Shown here piece after piece: positions 37,532-45,863 of a stretch of 64,000 nt of DNA; within the stretch, counting starts at the first letter, position 1; every line of letters begins with the position of its first letter. The notes beneath the pieces were generated by a model, which was not told the origin of the DNA, did not search any database, and saw nothing but the letters and a program-made list of their open reading frames with translations. A program made the translations under genes and the position numbers. The stretch is from Thalassovita mangrovi (GTDB lineage Bacteria > Pseudomonadota > Alphaproteobacteria > Rhodobacterales > Rhodobacteraceae): contig NZ_WWEN01000003.1 in NCBI RefSeq assembly GCF_009857745.1, positions 558,001 to 622,000 on the forward strand, given 5' to 3'.

Positions 37532-38149
37532 TTACTCTTGATACAAGATATTGTGTACCGGCTTGAAGGAACGCCTATGATGTGGGGTCACGCCCAGATT
37601 TCGCAGCGCATCGGTATGCGCTTTGGTCGGATATCCGGCGTTTGTTTCCCATCCATAACCGGGGAACTGTTGCGCCAAATCCCACATCACCTGATCGCGC
37701 CTTATTTTCGCCGCAATTGAGGCCGCCGCGATCGACAGCGACAGCGCGTCGCCCTTGACCACCGCGCGCGACGGCAGGCTCAGACCCCGGGGGATCATGT
37801 TGCCATCGATCAGGGCGAAATCGGGCGGCACCTTCAGCCCCTCCAGCGCGCGGACCATGGCGATATGGCTGGCGCGGAGGATGTTGTGCTGATCGATCTC
37901 CTCGACCGTGGCATGGGCGACCGATATGTCGGCCCGTTCCAGCAGTTGTTCCAGCAGCGCCTGCCGTTTCTTCGCGGTCAGCTTCTTGGAATCGTTCAGC
38001 CCCACGGGGATTTGCGCGGGGTCCAGCACCACGGCGGCGGCGGTCACCGGCCCGGCCAGCGGCCCGCGCCCGACCTCGTCAACGCCGGCAACGCGCAGGT
38101 ATCCCTGCGCGTGCGCCTCTTGTTCGATCGTGTAATCCGGTTTGCTCAT
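37532..38149 (-). CDS. rnhB: Ribonuclease HII
   Basis: 205 residues from ATG at 38149 (MSKPDYTIEQEAHAQGYLRV); a longer in-frame extension crosses another gene and is not used. Type 2 RNase H motifs: GVDEVGRGPLAGPV (catalytic Asp-Glu), FALIDGNMIP (Asp) and KGDALSLSIAAASIAAKIRRD (Asp). It removes ribonucleotides from DNA and RNA primers. It lies directly upstream of ccrM on the same strand, a frequent alphaproteobacterial order, with about 105 bp holding the ccrM promoter between them. Confidence 0.96.
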   Translation of the reverse strand: MSKPDYTIEQEAHAQGYLRVAGVDEVGRGPLAGPVTAAAVVLDPAQIPVGLNDSKKLTAKKRQALLEQLLERADISVAHATVEEIDQHNILRASHIAMVRALEGLKVPPDFALIDGNMIPRGLSLPSRAVVKGDALSLSIAAASIAAKIRRDQVMWDLAQQFPGYGWETNAGYPTKAHTDALRNLGVTPHHRRSFKPVHNILYQE

Positions 38150-38190
38150 GGCTTGGTGAAAGCCTGTTGCAATGGGATTTGCAAGCGCGA

Positions 38191-38676
38191 TTAGTTGCGG
38201 GCGATCTCGAAGCCGTTCCGTTTCAGGCAGGGGATCGAATAGCCGCGGCGCTTGTGATCGGCTCCCTTGCCGACGGTGATCCGGCATTGTTGCGGCAGGT
38301 CGCGGGCCTGGGAATAGTTTTGCCGCAGGCAGCGCCCGTCGAGGAAACGCTGACGCCCCTGATCGGTCCAGACCGAAGACCGGCAATAGCCGGGCAGCGG
38401 GGCGTTGTAGGCGTGGCGCTGCCGGTGCTGGTATTCGTGACGGCGATCACCGTCATACGGGCGGGTGTATTCCGGGCGGGTGTAATCGTAGTTGCGGCTT
38501 TGCGGTGCGGCGGCGCGCGCCGGTTTGTCGTTGATCGCCTTACCGATGATGAAAAGCGCAGTGGCACCAGCCAGCAGTTTGACCAGGTCATCCTCCCCGG
38601 CCCGCGCCGGGGCGGCGGAAATCGAGGTCACGGCAAGAGAGGCGGCAAGGACGGTTGCGATGAATTTGCGGGACAT
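38191..38676 (-). CDS. Secreted hypothetical protein
   Basis: 161 residues from ATG at 38676 with AAAGGA at a good distance. The signal peptide (RKFIATVLAASLAVTSISAAPARA) ends near residue 28. A hydrophobic stretch (LLAGATALFIIGKAI) follows, then a Tyr/Arg/Pro-rich linker. The C-terminal 65 residues have four cysteines in two pairs (PGYCRSSVW, DGRCLRQNY, QQCRITVG, SIPCLKRN), suggesting two disulfides in the periplasm or outside. No family was recognised beyond a loose likeness to small roseobacterial exported proteins. It sits upstream of rnhB on the same strand, 41 bp away. Confidence 0.75.
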   Translation of the reverse strand: MSRKFIATVLAASLAVTSISAAPARAGEDDLVKLLAGATALFIIGKAINDKPARAAAPQSRNYDYTRPEYTRPYDGDRRHEYQHRQRHAYNAPLPGYCRSSVWTDQGRQRFLDGRCLRQNYSQARDLPQQCRITVGKGADHKRRGYSIPCLKRNGFEIARN

Positions 38677-38785
38677 GGGGCAGTTCCTTTGCTGTATCAT
38701 GTTGCATGCGCATCGGGCGGGAAGGCCGCGATGGTTGTGCCGCCACGATCGGGCCGGGGCCGCAAGACAGGCAATAACGCTTGGC

Positions 38786-38832
38786 TGTTATCGGATAACA
38801 CCACGCGCAAACCCCTTTGGTTATTGAATAAC
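38786..38832 (+). promoter_or_regulatory. Two operator-like palindromes upstream of the secreted-protein/winged-helix operon
   Basis: TGTTATCGGATAACA (38786-38800, perfect 7+1+7) and GTTATTGAATAAC (38820-38832, perfect 6+1+6) have centres 33 bp apart, about three helical turns. A further half-site, CAATAACG, lies at 38773. The next gene starts at 38859. Confidence 0.6.
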
Positions 38833-38858
38833 GCCGCCACGGGGCGCATGTTGGCGGC

Positions 38859-39152
38859 ATGAAACAGATCGTCTTTACATCCCTGATCGCATTGGGCTTT
38901 GCCCTCGCCGCCCCGGTGCAGGCGCGGGCGGAATGCTATGCCGATTACAAGGCCAAGCAGGACGCGCCGCTGCGGCTGCATTATGGCGTGGCGCAGATCC
39001 GCGGCGACTGCAGCAAATCCGCCGCCAAGGCCGAACTGAAGCCGAGGCTGGCCGCCGAGGGCTGGACCCTGCTGAACGTGTTGTCGGTCTTCGGGGCCGA
39101 AGGGCTGGAGGAAAGGAAAGGCAGTGCCGGACAATACTTCCTCCGCTACTGA
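38859..39152 (+). CDS. Small secreted hypothetical protein
   Basis: 97 residues, ATG at 38859. It has a clear signal peptide (MKQIVFTSLIALGFALAAPVQARA) and a mature part of about 73 residues with two cysteines (ECYADYK and GDCSKSA), likely one disulfide. The motif LHYGVAQIRGDCS followed by AEGWTLLNVLSVFG resembles short exported proteins of Rhodobacteraceae, but no named family was recognised. It overlaps the following membrane protein by 29 bp in another frame, so the two are translated together. It lies behind two operator-like palindromes. Confidence 0.75.
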   Translation: MKQIVFTSLIALGFALAAPVQARAECYADYKAKQDAPLRLHYGVAQIRGDCSKSAAKAELKPRLAAEGWTLLNVLSVFGAEGLEERKGSAGQYFLRY

Positions 39153-39828
39153 GATACGCCGCTCGGGCAGCCGGGTCGTCACCCTGGGTATCGCCGCCAT
39201 CGTCGGGCTTCTGCTGGCGGCGGCGGTTTTGCTGTTCTTCACCCTGCCGGACGCCAATGCGTTCAACGCGCGGGTGGAACGGATTTTCGTTGAGAACGAC
39301 GACCTGACCACGGCCGCCGAAATCAAGCTGCTGGAGATTCTGGCGCAATCGGGTACCGCTTTTGCCGATACGCTCACCAGCTACCGGATGGTGATCTTCG
39401 TGTTGCTGATCTTCGCCACCGCGATGCTGATCGCCGCCCTGGTGTTCCTGGTCATGCTGGTGGGCATGAACCGGCGCATGGCGCAGATCGAACAGGCCGG
39501 GATTCAGGTGTCGTCGCTGCTGATCAGCCGCGATGAGAACACGGTCTATCTCAACAACATGGGCTTCAAGCTGACCGCCGCCGCGATGGAAACCCTGTCG
39601 GTGCTGGCCGAGGCGCGGATGGACGAGGACGTGCTGTCGGGCGCCGAGATCGAAGCGATGGTATCGGGCCGCGACAGCGCCGATTGCGAGGAAGCGGCGG
39701 GCGCGACGCGGATCAAGCGGCTGCGCGACACGCTGGGTAACCAGATGGTCAGCGAGCTTCTGGTCAAGAACATCACGCGCAAGGGTTACATGCTGGCGGT
39801 CGACAAGGACGTGATCCGGATGATCTAA
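39124..39828 (+). CDS. Membrane-anchored winged-helix protein (OmpR/ToxR-type DNA-binding domain)
   Basis: 234 residues from GTG at 39124 with AGGAAAGGAAAGG upstream. Two transmembrane helices (about 18-40 and 88-114) enclose a periplasmic segment of about 47 residues. The cytoplasmic C-terminal half (about 130-234) has the Trans_reg_C pattern: a leading beta strand and GFKLTAAAMETLSVLAEA, then ATRIKRLRDTLGN as recognition helix and ITRKGYMLAV as the wing. ToxR and CadC carry this domain at the N-terminus; here it is C-terminal. This suggests a one-component sensor-regulator with its partner being the small secreted protein upstream. Function is inference. Confidence 0.7.
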   Translation: MPDNTSSATEIRRSGSRVVTLGIAAIVGLLLAAAVLLFFTLPDANAFNARVERIFVENDDLTTAAEIKLLEILAQSGTAFADTLTSYRMVIFVLLIFATAMLIAALVFLVMLVGMNRRMAQIEQAGIQVSSLLISRDENTVYLNNMGFKLTAAAMETLSVLAEARMDEDVLSGAEIEAMVSGRDSADCEEAAGATRIKRLRDTLGNQMVSELLVKNITRKGYMLAVDKDVIRMI

Positions 39829-39855
39829 CCGCGCTCCCGCGGGATTCGCTCATCC

Positions 39856-39890
39856 GTTTCTTCTTGGTCCAAATACTCCCGCCGGAGGCA
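39856..39890 (-). repeat. 35-bp intergenic repeat (copy B)
   Basis: Exact reverse complement of 36110-36144. It lies 32 bp after the stop of the LacI-family gene and is oriented like that gene. Confidence 0.95.
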
Positions 39891-39922
39891 TCCCCGGCCG
39901 CCGCAAAACGCAGGCCGCGCTG

Positions 39923-40948
39923 TCAGCCGCGCCGCAGCGTATCGCCATAGCTGATCGTCGGGGTCAGCTCGATCCGTTCCTCGATCTCCACGTTGGGGTC
40001 CTCGGTCCGCGCCACGATGATCTCGGCGGCGCGGCGGCCGATTTCCGACCGGCAGGCATCCATCGTCGCCAGCTTCATCGGCAGCCCTTGCAGCAATTCG
40101 ACCCCGTTGAACCCGGCCAACCCGATCTGCGTCGGGATGTCATAGCCCTTTTCGATCAGGTAAAGCAGCCCGCCCGCGCCGATCATGTCGTTGGAGTAAT
40201 ACAGGAAATCCAGGTCCGGGGTGCGTTCCAGCATGGCTTGCGTCATTTCACGCCCCTTGGCCAGCGCCGATCCGCCGGAATAAAACTCGTGATCGGCCAC
40301 TTCGATGCCGCCCTTGGCCAGCGCCTGGGTCATGCCCTCGAACCGTTTGCGGGCGCGGTGATCCAGCGGCATCTTGGTGCCCATGAAACCGATCCGCTTG
40401 TAGCCGGCCTTCAGGATCGCCTCGCCGATCTCCTTTCCCGCGCGGCGGTGCGAAATGCCCACCACCGCGTCGACCGGATCGCCGTCTGTATCCATGATCT
40501 CGACCACCGGGATACCGGCGGCGCGCAGCATGGCGCGCGACGCCTCGGAATGTTCCAGCCCGGCGATGATCACCCCCGAGGGCCGCCAGGACAGCATTTC
40601 GTAAAGAACCTTCTCTTCCTTCTCGGGAAGGTAATCGGTGATGCCCACGACCGGTTGCAGCTCGGTGTTTTCCAGCACCTTGTTGATGCCGGTCATCACC
40701 TCGGGGAACACCATGTTGGACATCGACGGGATGATCACCGCGACCAGGTTCACCCGCTGGCTGGCCAGCGCGCCGGCAATCTTGTTGGGCACGTAGCCCA
40801 GTTGCTTGGCCGCCCGCAGCACCTTTTCCCGCGTCGCCTGCGATACGTCGCTGCGGTTGCGCAACACGCGGCTGACGGTCATTTCCGAAACGCCCGACGC
40901 TTCGGAAACATCGCGCAGGGTCAGGGGGCGGGGGGGCGTGCGGCTCAA
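39923..40948 (-). CDS. LacI-family transcriptional repressor (GntR/gluconate subgroup-like)
   Basis: 341 residues from TTG at 40948, the only start that keeps the whole helix-turn-helix. The N-terminal DNA-binding domain is LTLRDVSEASGVSEMTVSRV with hinge helix LGYVPNKIAGALAS. The periplasmic-binding-like effector domain follows (VNLVAVIIPSMSNMVFPEVM, FLYYSNDMIGAGGLLYLIEK, GLAGFNGVELLQGLPMKLAT). The NGVEL/GLP pattern is like GntR of gluconate metabolism. A sugar or sugar acid is the likely effector. No catabolic operon is adjacent; the tRNA gene follows upstream, so its regulon is elsewhere or it is autoregulated. Confidence 0.9.
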   Translation of the reverse strand: MSRTPPRPLTLRDVSEASGVSEMTVSRVLRNRSDVSQATREKVLRAAKQLGYVPNKIAGALASQRVNLVAVIIPSMSNMVFPEVMTGINKVLENTELQPVVGITDYLPEKEEKVLYEMLSWRPSGVIIAGLEHSEASRAMLRAAGIPVVEIMDTDGDPVDAVVGISHRRAGKEIGEAILKAGYKRIGFMGTKMPLDHRARKRFEGMTQALAKGGIEVADHEFYSGGSALAKGREMTQAMLERTPDLDFLYYSNDMIGAGGLLYLIEKGYDIPTQIGLAGFNGVELLQGLPMKLATMDACRSEIGRRAAEIIVARTEDPNVEIEERIELTPTISYGDTLRRG

Positions 40949-40977
40949 ATCCGGTGTCCTGAAATGGGAAAGAATGT

Positions 40978-40988
40978 CTAACAGTTAG
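40978..40988. promoter_or_regulatory. Palindrome CTAACAGTTAG upstream of the LacI gene
   Basis: A perfect 11 bp palindrome 30 bp upstream of the TTG start. It may be an autoregulatory operator, but the centre differs from the usual CG centre of LacI-family sites. Confidence 0.35.
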
Positions 40989-41042
40989 CGCGAAGCGCGG
41001 GGCTTGTTCAAGTCAGACGACCGGGCTAAGACGAAAGCGCGC

Positions 41043-41119
41043 GGCCCCGTGGCTCAACTGGATAGAGCAGCCCCCTCCTAAGGGGCAGGTTACAGGTTCG
41101 AATCCTGTCGGGGTCGCCA
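41043..41119 (+). tRNA. tRNA-Arg (anticodon CCT)
   Basis: The cloverleaf can be drawn in full. Acceptor GGCCCCG pairs with CGGGGTC (one G-U). The D stem is GCTC/GAGC, the anticodon stem GCCCC/GGGGC with loop CTCCTAA (anticodon CCT), the variable loop AGGTT, and the T arm ACAGG-TTCGAAT-CCTGT. The discriminator is G and CCA is encoded. It reads AGG codons. Confidence 0.97.
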
Positions 41120-41402
41120 GTTCTTCCATACATGCAGGTCAGAGCGGTGACGCACGGTCGCCGCGGCTTCGTCGAGGGGCGAATGGCACGCAGTTCAAAG
41201 CGGCTTGTGTCCGCAAACAGAAACGTGTCAGATTTGATCATATTGTGTTCATGTCCCGTGCAAGACGGCGGGGCAACGACGATCCGCAAGTTGCCGGGGA
41301 CCTCGAGCAAGGTGCTATCAGTCCCTTGGAAATTGACTCCGCAGGCGCAGCGGCGCGGCTCACCGGAACACGGCAGGTAGGTCAGAAACAGGATGAAACG
41401 TC

Positions 41403-42770
41403 ATGACGAATAATGCCAGCGAACATACGCAAAGCTTGCAGTGCAAGGACCGGCATTTCCTGCATCCCTGGGAGGACGTCACCGCGACCGGAACCGCTGC
41501 GCGGACGGTGATAGCGAAGGGGGACGGCATCTACATCACCGACAGCGATGGCAAGCGGATGATCGACGGGCCCGGCGGCATGTGGTGCGTGAATGTCGGT
41601 TACGGGCGCGAGGAAATCGTTGCCGCCGTCGCGGCGCAGATGCGTGACCTGAGCTACTTTTCACCTTGGTCCGTCACCGCGGCGCCCGCGGCGATTCTGG
41701 CCGAGCGGCTGGCCGCGCTGGCGCCCGGTGATCTCAACAATGTGTTTTTCACCACTGGCGGTTCGACCGCGGTCGACTCGGCTCTCCGCTTCGCGTTCTT
41801 CTACAACAATTGCCTTGGCCGGCCGGAGAAAAAGCACGTCATCGCCCGGGTCGGCGCCTATCACGGCAGCACCTATCTGAGCGCCTCGTGTTCGGGCAAG
41901 ATGCTGGAAAAGGCCAACATGGACATGATCGAGGACCGGGTTCACCTGATCCCCAATCCCAACCCCTCGCGGCGTCCCGCGGGCATGTCGGTCGAGGATT
42001 TCTGCGATGCGAAGGTTGCCGATCTCGAAAACAAGATTCTGGAACTTGGCCCCGACAAGGTCGCGGCTTTCATCGCTGAACCGGTTCTGGCATCGGGTGG
42101 CGTCATTATCCCGCCAAAGGGCTATTTCGAACGTTGCCATGCGCTGTGCAGGAAATACGATGTCCTGTTCATCGCCGACGAGGTGGTGACCGCCTTCGGT
42201 CGTTTGGGCAGCTACTTCGCCAGCAAGGATGTTTTCGGGGTCGAACCCGACATGCTGACCACGGCCAAGGGGTTGACCTCGGGCTATTTGCCTCTGGGGG
42301 CGCTGTTCATTTCCGATCGGCTGCTGGCAGAGATCAAGGCCGCGGGTAATTCCGCCAAGCCCTTCTTCAGCGGGTTCACCTATTCCGGTCATCCGGTCGC
42401 GGCGGCGGCCGGGCTGGCCAATCTCGACATATTTGAAAGCGACGGCCTGCTTGATCACGCCCGCAGCGTAGCCCCCCATTTCAGGAAACGCCTGCAAGAG
42501 CTTGCCGATCTGCCGGTGGTCTGCGACGTCCGGGTGGCGGGGTTGATGGGTGGGGTTGAATGCAGTCTCGATACCGACCAACCGAACGAGGAGCGCGACA
42601 TGAATTTCCTGCTCAAGGTCGACAGGATCTGTCAGCAGAACGGTCTTCTGTTGCGGCCGATCTATGCCACTGCCGTGATGTCTCCGCCGCTGACGATCAG
42701 CAAGGCGCAGATCGACGAGATGGTCGATATTCTCAAGCACGGTCTGCAGGCTGCCGCGGCCGACTTGTGA
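41403..42770 (+). CDS. Class III aminotransferase (omega-amino acid:pyruvate / diamine type)
   Basis: 455 residues, fold type I PLP enzyme. Visible motifs are MIDGPGGMWCVNVGYGREEI, FFTTGGSTAVDSALRFA (phosphate-binding), AYHGSTYLSASCSG (Tyr-His stacking on PLP), IADEVVTAFGR (Asp for the pyridine nitrogen) and TTAKGLTSGYLPLGA (Schiff-base Lys). The closest groups by eye are omega-amino acid:pyruvate transaminases and SpuC-like diamine transaminases. The amino donor cannot be fixed. It stands alone after the tRNA gene and a 283 bp spacer in which nothing else was recognised. Slightly more relaxed codon use than its neighbours is visible. Confidence 0.92.
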   Translation: MTNNASEHTQSLQCKDRHFLHPWEDVTATGTAARTVIAKGDGIYITDSDGKRMIDGPGGMWCVNVGYGREEIVAAVAAQMRDLSYFSPWSVTAAPAAILAERLAALAPGDLNNVFFTTGGSTAVDSALRFAFFYNNCLGRPEKKHVIARVGAYHGSTYLSASCSGKMLEKANMDMIEDRVHLIPNPNPSRRPAGMSVEDFCDAKVADLENKILELGPDKVAAFIAEPVLASGGVIIPPKGYFERCHALCRKYDVLFIADEVVTAFGRLGSYFASKDVFGVEPDMLTTAKGLTSGYLPLGALFISDRLLAEIKAAGNSAKPFFSGFTYSGHPVAAAAGLANLDIFESDGLLDHARSVAPHFRKRLQELADLPVVCDVRVAGLMGGVECSLDTDQPNEERDMNFLLKVDRICQQNGLLLRPIYATAVMSPPLTISKAQIDEMVDILKHGLQAAAADL

Positions 42771-42783
42771 CGGCGTGCCGGTG

Positions 42784-43455
42784 TCATCCCAGATAGGGTG
42801 CCACGCCGAACAAAGCCGGGTGCAGATGCAGTAGCGCCGCATAGGTCAGGATGCCGAGGATCACCCGGATTGACAGGTCGAGAAGCGATGCGGGGCTGTG
42901 GAACGGCGGCCCCGCCCGCAGCTCTGAGCGCAGCCGGTCCCACTCCGCCCCTATCTCGCGCCGCTTGCGGCGGTCGATCAGGCGCATTCCCAGAAAAGCG
43001 AAGCCTGCGAAGGTGCCAAACAGGATCACATGGGCCAGATCGCCATTGGGCACGATATGCGCGACGGCCCAGATCGCCAGCGCGGCCAGGATCGGGTGGC
43101 GGGTCCAGCGGATCAGGCCGGGGTGGTCGGTGGAAAACCTGTCATTCTGCGCCCCCCCGAAGGAAAACGGATTGGGCCGGGCGATGGTGAGCGCCAGGAT
43201 GGTGCAGGCGATCCCCATCGCGATCAGCGGCACCTGGTTCTGCCACGGCGCCCAGTCCCACAGGGGCACGACCGGCGCGCGCCCTGCCGCCATTAGCAGC
43301 CAGTAGAGCACCGCCAGCGACAGCATCGAATAGGCGATGGTGTAACCGCGCGCGCCGATCGCGGCGGTCAGCCGCGATTTCACCCCGGGCCGGGTCGGCA
43401 GGCTGTGTGACAGGAAGAACACCGCGAAGGCCGCGATGAATTCCAGCCAGCCCAT
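42784..43455 (-). CDS. NnrU family membrane protein
   Basis: 223 residues with about six transmembrane helices. NnrU features are the N-terminal FLSHSLPTRPGVKSRL, the ARPNPFSFGG segment, IRWTRHPILAALAIWAVAHI and FLGMRLIDRRKRREIGAEWD. The family was named in denitrifiers, where it accompanies NO reductase, and is related to isoprenylcysteine-methyltransferase-like membrane proteins. No denitrification gene is in this window, so a nitrogen-oxide role is not supported here. The ATG lies 2 bp after the pncB stop, so the two genes share a transcript. Confidence 0.88.
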   Translation of the reverse strand: MGWLEFIAAFAVFFLSHSLPTRPGVKSRLTAAIGARGYTIAYSMLSLAVLYWLLMAAGRAPVVPLWDWAPWQNQVPLIAMGIACTILALTIARPNPFSFGGAQNDRFSTDHPGLIRWTRHPILAALAIWAVAHIVPNGDLAHVILFGTFAGFAFLGMRLIDRRKRREIGAEWDRLRSELRAGPPFHSPASLLDLSIRVILGILTYAALLHLHPALFGVAPYLG

Positions 43456-43457
43456 TT

Positions 43458-44750
43458 TCAGACCTCGACCTTCATCGCCTGTTGCGCGCCCACTTCGAAC
43501 ACCCGCTTGTAGCGCTCGATCTCATCCGCCGGGCCCATTGCCTTGTTGGGATTGTCCGACAGTTTCACCGTCGGCCGCCCGTTCGCCGACACCGCCTTGC
43601 AGACCAGCGAAAACGGCGCCAGCGCGTCATGCGGCGTCAGCCCGCGGAAATCGTTGGTCAGCAACGTGCCCCAGCCGAAGGAGGGCCGCACCCGGCCCGC
43701 GAACTGGGTCTGCAATTCCTCGATCTTGTCCACGTCCAGCCCGTCGGAGAAGATCACCATCTTCTGGCGTGGGTCTTCGCCGCGCGATGCCCACCAGTCG
43801 ATGGCGGCCTCGGCGCCCTGCGCCGGGTCGCCGCTGTCGATCCTGATCCCGGTCCAGCCGGCCAGCCAGTCGGGGGCATTTTCAAGAAACCCTTCGGTGC
43901 CATATGTGTCGGGCAGGATGATGCGCAGATTGCCTTCGTGTTCTTCGTGCCAGTCGGCCAGCACCTGATAGGGGGCCTGCGCCAGTTCCGCGTCACTTTC
44001 GGCCAGCGCCGCGGTGACCATCGGCAATTCATGCGCGTTGGTGCCGATCGCTTCGAGGTCGCGTTTCTTGGCGATCAGGCAGTTCGATGTGCCGACGAAT
44101 TTGTCGCCCAGACCTTCGACCATCGCCTGCACGCACCAGTCCTGCCACAGGTAGGAATGCCGCCGGCGGGTGCCGAAATCGGCGATCTTCAACCCGTCGA
44201 TCTGGCGCAGCCGTTCGACTTTTTCCCACAGCTTGGTCATCGCCCGGGCATACAGCACCTGCAGTTCGAACTTCTTCATGTGGTTCAGAACCGCGCGACC
44301 GCGCAGTTCCATCAGTACCGCCAGCGCCGGGATTTCCCACAGCATCACCTCGGGCCAGTTGCCCTCGAAGGTCAGCTCGTACTGGCCGTCTCGTTTTTCC
44401 AGGTGGTAATCGGGCAGGCGGAGGTTTTCGAACCATTCCATGAAATCGGGGCGGAACATCTGCCGCTTGCCGTAAAAGGTGTTGCCGCGGAGCCAGGTGC
44501 TTTCGCCGCGGGTCAGCGACAGCGACCGGATATGGTCGAGCTGTTCGCGCAGCTCGCCCTCGTCGATCAGATCGGCCAGGCGGATATCGGTGGTCCGGTT
44601 GATCAGGCTGAAGGTCACCTGGGTGTCGCGGCTGTTGCGGAACACCGACTGGCACATCAGCAGCTTGTAGAAATCCGTGTCGATCAGCGACCGGACGATC
44701 GGATCGATCTTCCATTTGTGGTTCCAGACGCGGGTGGCGATATCGACCAT
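43458..44750 (-). CDS. pncB: Nicotinate phosphoribosyltransferase
   Basis: 430 residues from ATG at 44750, eight bases after GAGGAG; a GTG five codons upstream is less likely. Key parts: [19 protein letters not shown]-like N-terminus, [15 protein letters not shown]-type region ([11 protein letters not shown]), [27 protein letters not shown] with the family His, [16 protein letters not shown] and [12 protein letters not shown] for phosphoribosyl binding, then [14 protein letters not shown]. It converts nicotinate and PRPP to nicotinate mononucleotide in the Preiss-Handler NAD pathway. It lies downstream of pncA (nicotinamide to nicotinate), so consecutive enzymes of one pathway are together. 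Confidence 0.96.
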   Translation of the reverse strand: MVDIATRVWNHKWKIDPIVRSLIDTDFYKLLMCQSVFRNSRDTQVTFSLINRTTDIRLADLIDEGELREQLDHIRSLSLTRGESTWLRGNTFYGKRQMFRPDFMEWFENLRLPDYHLEKRDGQYELTFEGNWPEVMLWEIPALAVLMELRGRAVLNHMKKFELQVLYARAMTKLWEKVERLRQIDGLKIADFGTRRRHSYLWQDWCVQAMVEGLGDKFVGTSNCLIAKKRDLEAIGTNAHELPMVTAALAESDAELAQAPYQVLADWHEEHEGNLRIILPDTYGTEGFLENAPDWLAGWTGIRIDSGDPAQGAEAAIDWWASRGEDPRQKMVIFSDGLDVDKIEELQTQFAGRVRPSFGWGTLLTNDFRGLTPHDALAPFSLVCKAVSANGRPTVKLSDNPNKAMGPADEIERYKRVFEVGAQQAMKVEV

Positions 44751-44844
44751 TCCGGGGCTCCTCACTCGACCGGTTCGGGTTTACGGGACGGCGGCCGGGC
44801 TTGGCAAGCGCCCGTCAGTAAGACGTTGGGTCCTGAATAAAGGG

Positions 44845-45177
44845 CTACAGCCCCTGCAGGCGTTTCGGGATTTTCTTCGGATCGGGCCGCGCGGCATAGG
44901 TCGCCCGGACCAGCGGCAGCAGGGTGTCGGGGTCTTCCAGCGCTTCTTCGTCGACCAGGAAATGCGGTTTCGCGCCGGGATAGGGCGGGGCCTGTTCCAG
45001 CCCGGCATCGCGGGTGTCGTCGGTGATCTTCAGATACAGCCGGTCGTCGCAGACCAACCCGATCAGCCGCACCCCGCAATACAGCCCGTATTCGCCGAAC
45101 ATCGGCAGGGCGCGGATCGGCCCAGCCGGGGCCAGGATATCGGCGAGGTGGTCGATGGTCGATTGCGCGGTGGCCAT
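44845..45177 (-). CDS. TfoX N-terminal domain protein
   Basis: 110 residues from ATG at 45177, which overlaps the pncA stop (TGATG). The TfoX-N pattern is visible: IRALPMFGEYGLYCGVRLIG, LVCDDRLYLKIT and KPHFLVDEEALEDPDTLLPL. The C-terminal TfoX domain of the competence regulator is missing, so this is the common short form of unknown function rather than a full Sxy/TfoX. It is placed between pncA and pncB on the same strand, and a weak GGGC-TGTA-GCCC hairpin with a TTTATT tail overlaps its stop codon. Confidence 0.88.
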   Translation of the reverse strand: MATAQSTIDHLADILAPAGPIRALPMFGEYGLYCGVRLIGLVCDDRLYLKITDDTRDAGLEQAPPYPGAKPHFLVDEEALEDPDTLLPLVRATYAARPDPKKIPKRLQGL

Positions 45178-45773
45178 CAGCCGATCCTCACCCCGGCGTC
45201 CTGCATCCCCGCCATCGCCGCCGCCAGCGATCCGTCGAGGTCTATGGCGCGGCAAAGATCCGTGCGGACAGTGACGTCGAAACCCAGCTTCGCAGCGTCC
45301 ACGGCCGAAAAGTTGACGCAGAAATCGGTGGCCAGCCCCACCAAGGTCAGCTTTTCGATGCCGCGCGTGCGCAGGTAGCCCTCCAGCCCCGTCGGCGTCG
45401 TTTGGTCGTTTTCGAAGAACGCCGAATAGCTGTCGATGGTGCGGCGGAATCCCTTGCGAAGGACCTGATCGGCCCGGTCGGTGTTCAGCCCGGCATGAAA
45501 CGCCGCGCCTTCGCTGCCCTGAACGCAGTGATCGGGCCACAGTACCTGCGGGCCGTAAGCCATGTCGATCATCTCCAACGGCGCCTTGCCTGCGTGTTGC
45601 GAGGCGAAGGAGGAATGATCAATGGGATGCCAGTCCTGGGTCAGCACCACCGCGTCGAAATCATCCATCAGCGCGTTGATGCCCGGAACGATGTCGTCGC
45701 CACCGGGAACCGCCAGCGCGCCGCCGGGGCAGAAATCGTTTTGCACGTCGATCACGATCAGGGCTTGGGTCAT
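45177..45773 (-). CDS. pncA: Nicotinamidase/pyrazinamidase
   Basis: 198 residues, ATG at 45773 with an AAAGGAG site. The isochorismatase-like hydrolase fold has catalytic Asp in ALIVIDVQNDFCPGGALAV, metal ligands in TQDWHPIDHSSF, Lys in VLRKGFRRTIDSYSAF, and nucleophilic Cys in GLATDFCVNFSAVDA with the cis-peptide. It deamidates nicotinamide to nicotinate for NAD recycling. It heads the pncA-tfoX-like-pncB-nnrU strand block and overlaps the TfoX-like gene by one base. Confidence 0.97.
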   Translation of the reverse strand: MTQALIVIDVQNDFCPGGALAVPGGDDIVPGINALMDDFDAVVLTQDWHPIDHSSFASQHAGKAPLEMIDMAYGPQVLWPDHCVQGSEGAAFHAGLNTDRADQVLRKGFRRTIDSYSAFFENDQTTPTGLEGYLRTRGIEKLTLVGLATDFCVNFSAVDAAKLGFDVTVRTDLCRAIDLDGSLAAAMAGMQDAGVRIG

Positions 45774-45841
45774 GGGCGTCTCCTTTGCTCAAGGGGTAGC
45801 AGGCTGCGGCAGCGGGTCAAGCGGCGGATTGACTTGTGAAT

Positions 45842-45855
45842 GGTACCAAGGTACC
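45842..45855 (+). promoter_or_regulatory. Repeated GGTACC element upstream of the ribbon-helix-helix gene
   Basis: GGTACCAAGGTACC: two identical palindromic hexamers 8 bp apart, 8 bp before the ATG at 45864. The position suits autorepression. Confidence 0.45.
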
Positions 45856-45863
45856 CAAATAGT

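Noticed and set aside
40978-41119. tRNA-Arg as an integration site of a genomic island
   Set aside because: No second copy of the tRNA 3' end and no integrase was seen in the window.
41026-41310. 94-residue minus-strand frame ending over the tRNA
   Set aside because: It translates the tRNA-Arg gene in reverse, which gives the familiar spurious RIRTCNLPLRR peptide.
45840-45863. Upstream ATG (45840) as start of the ribbon-helix-helix gene
   Set aside because: It would place the GGTACC repeat inside the coding region and adds residues unlike the family start.
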